12,411 bases of DNA, from the NCBI GenBank assembly GCA_964374095.1, contig CAYJXJ010000141.1, forward strand, positions 1 through 12,411. The letters run 5' to 3'. Positions within the stretch are counted from its first letter, which is position 1; each line of letters starts with the position of its first letter. Below, in pieces: positions 12,392 to 12,411 of this stretch. The notes below the pieces were generated by a model. It was given only the letters and a program-made list of their open reading frames with translations. It did no database searches and had not been told where the DNA came from. A program made the position numbers and the translations under genes. This stretch comes from CAYJXJ01 sp964374095. GTDB lineage: Bacteria > Elusimicrobiota > Elusimicrobia > UBA1565 > UBA9628.

Positions 12392-12411
12392 AGTTGATCT
12401 TCTCGTCGGAG

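Noticed and set aside
1..12411. Composite transposon bounded by the 54-bp inverted repeats
   Set aside because: The interior contains housekeeping rpmB and recG in normal context, and no transposase or target-site duplication is visible.

Overview
This is a GC-rich window (a hand-counted 60-base sample in the 9.3 kb region is about 75% GC). It has tightly packed genes on both strands, several proteins with Sec-type signal peptides, a CxxC-type ribosomal protein bL28 and a full-length RecG. This fits a free-living, probably Gram-negative bacterium from a little-sampled lineage. The bL28 and RecG sequences look compatible with Elusimicrobiota or a neighbouring phylum, but I hold that taxonomic guess weakly.

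Layout. The first 54 bases are one arm of a perfect inverted repeat whose other arm is at 12290-12343. A 40-bp perfect palindrome follows at 102-141. Two minus-strand genes come next: a secreted cysteine-rich protein (155-688) and an amidohydrolase-2 type metal-dependent hydrolase (820-1746). An AT-rich divergent region at about 1800-1900 carries a perfect consensus sigma-70 promoter. It drives a small plus-strand toxin-antitoxin-like pair, a ribbon-helix-helix antitoxin followed by a divergent MazF/PemK-like protein. A minus-strand operon then runs from rpmB (5240) through a polytopic membrane protein resembling GT-C glycosyltransferases to a nitrilase-superfamily amidohydrolase ending at 2591. 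recG is divergent from rpmB, with only 21 bp between the start codons. Downstream of recG lie a membrane protein fused to TPR-like repeats (7521-9830) and a secreted TPR-tailed protein (9897-10745).

From about 10746 base composition drops abruptly to about 50% GC in hand-counted samples. This block holds a 47-codon ORF with an Rhs/YD-like motif, coupled by ATGA overlap to a secreted protein with two STN/secretin-like beta-alpha-beta units. After a 225-bp gap (11684-11908) with no convincing gene comes a small exported beta-rich protein. Its last 13 codons and stop lie inside the right inverted repeat, so it is probably truncated. The low-GC block and the repeat junction are the most likely places for transfer, rearrangement or assembly breakage.

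How the genes relate. rpmB and recG are housekeeping and mark this as chromosomal. The antitoxin/toxin pair is a self-contained module with its own promoter and possible operator. The two large membrane proteins probably act on cell-envelope glycans or lipid-linked sugars, but no substrate can be read from sequence. No rRNA, tRNA, CRISPR array or complete insertion sequence was found.
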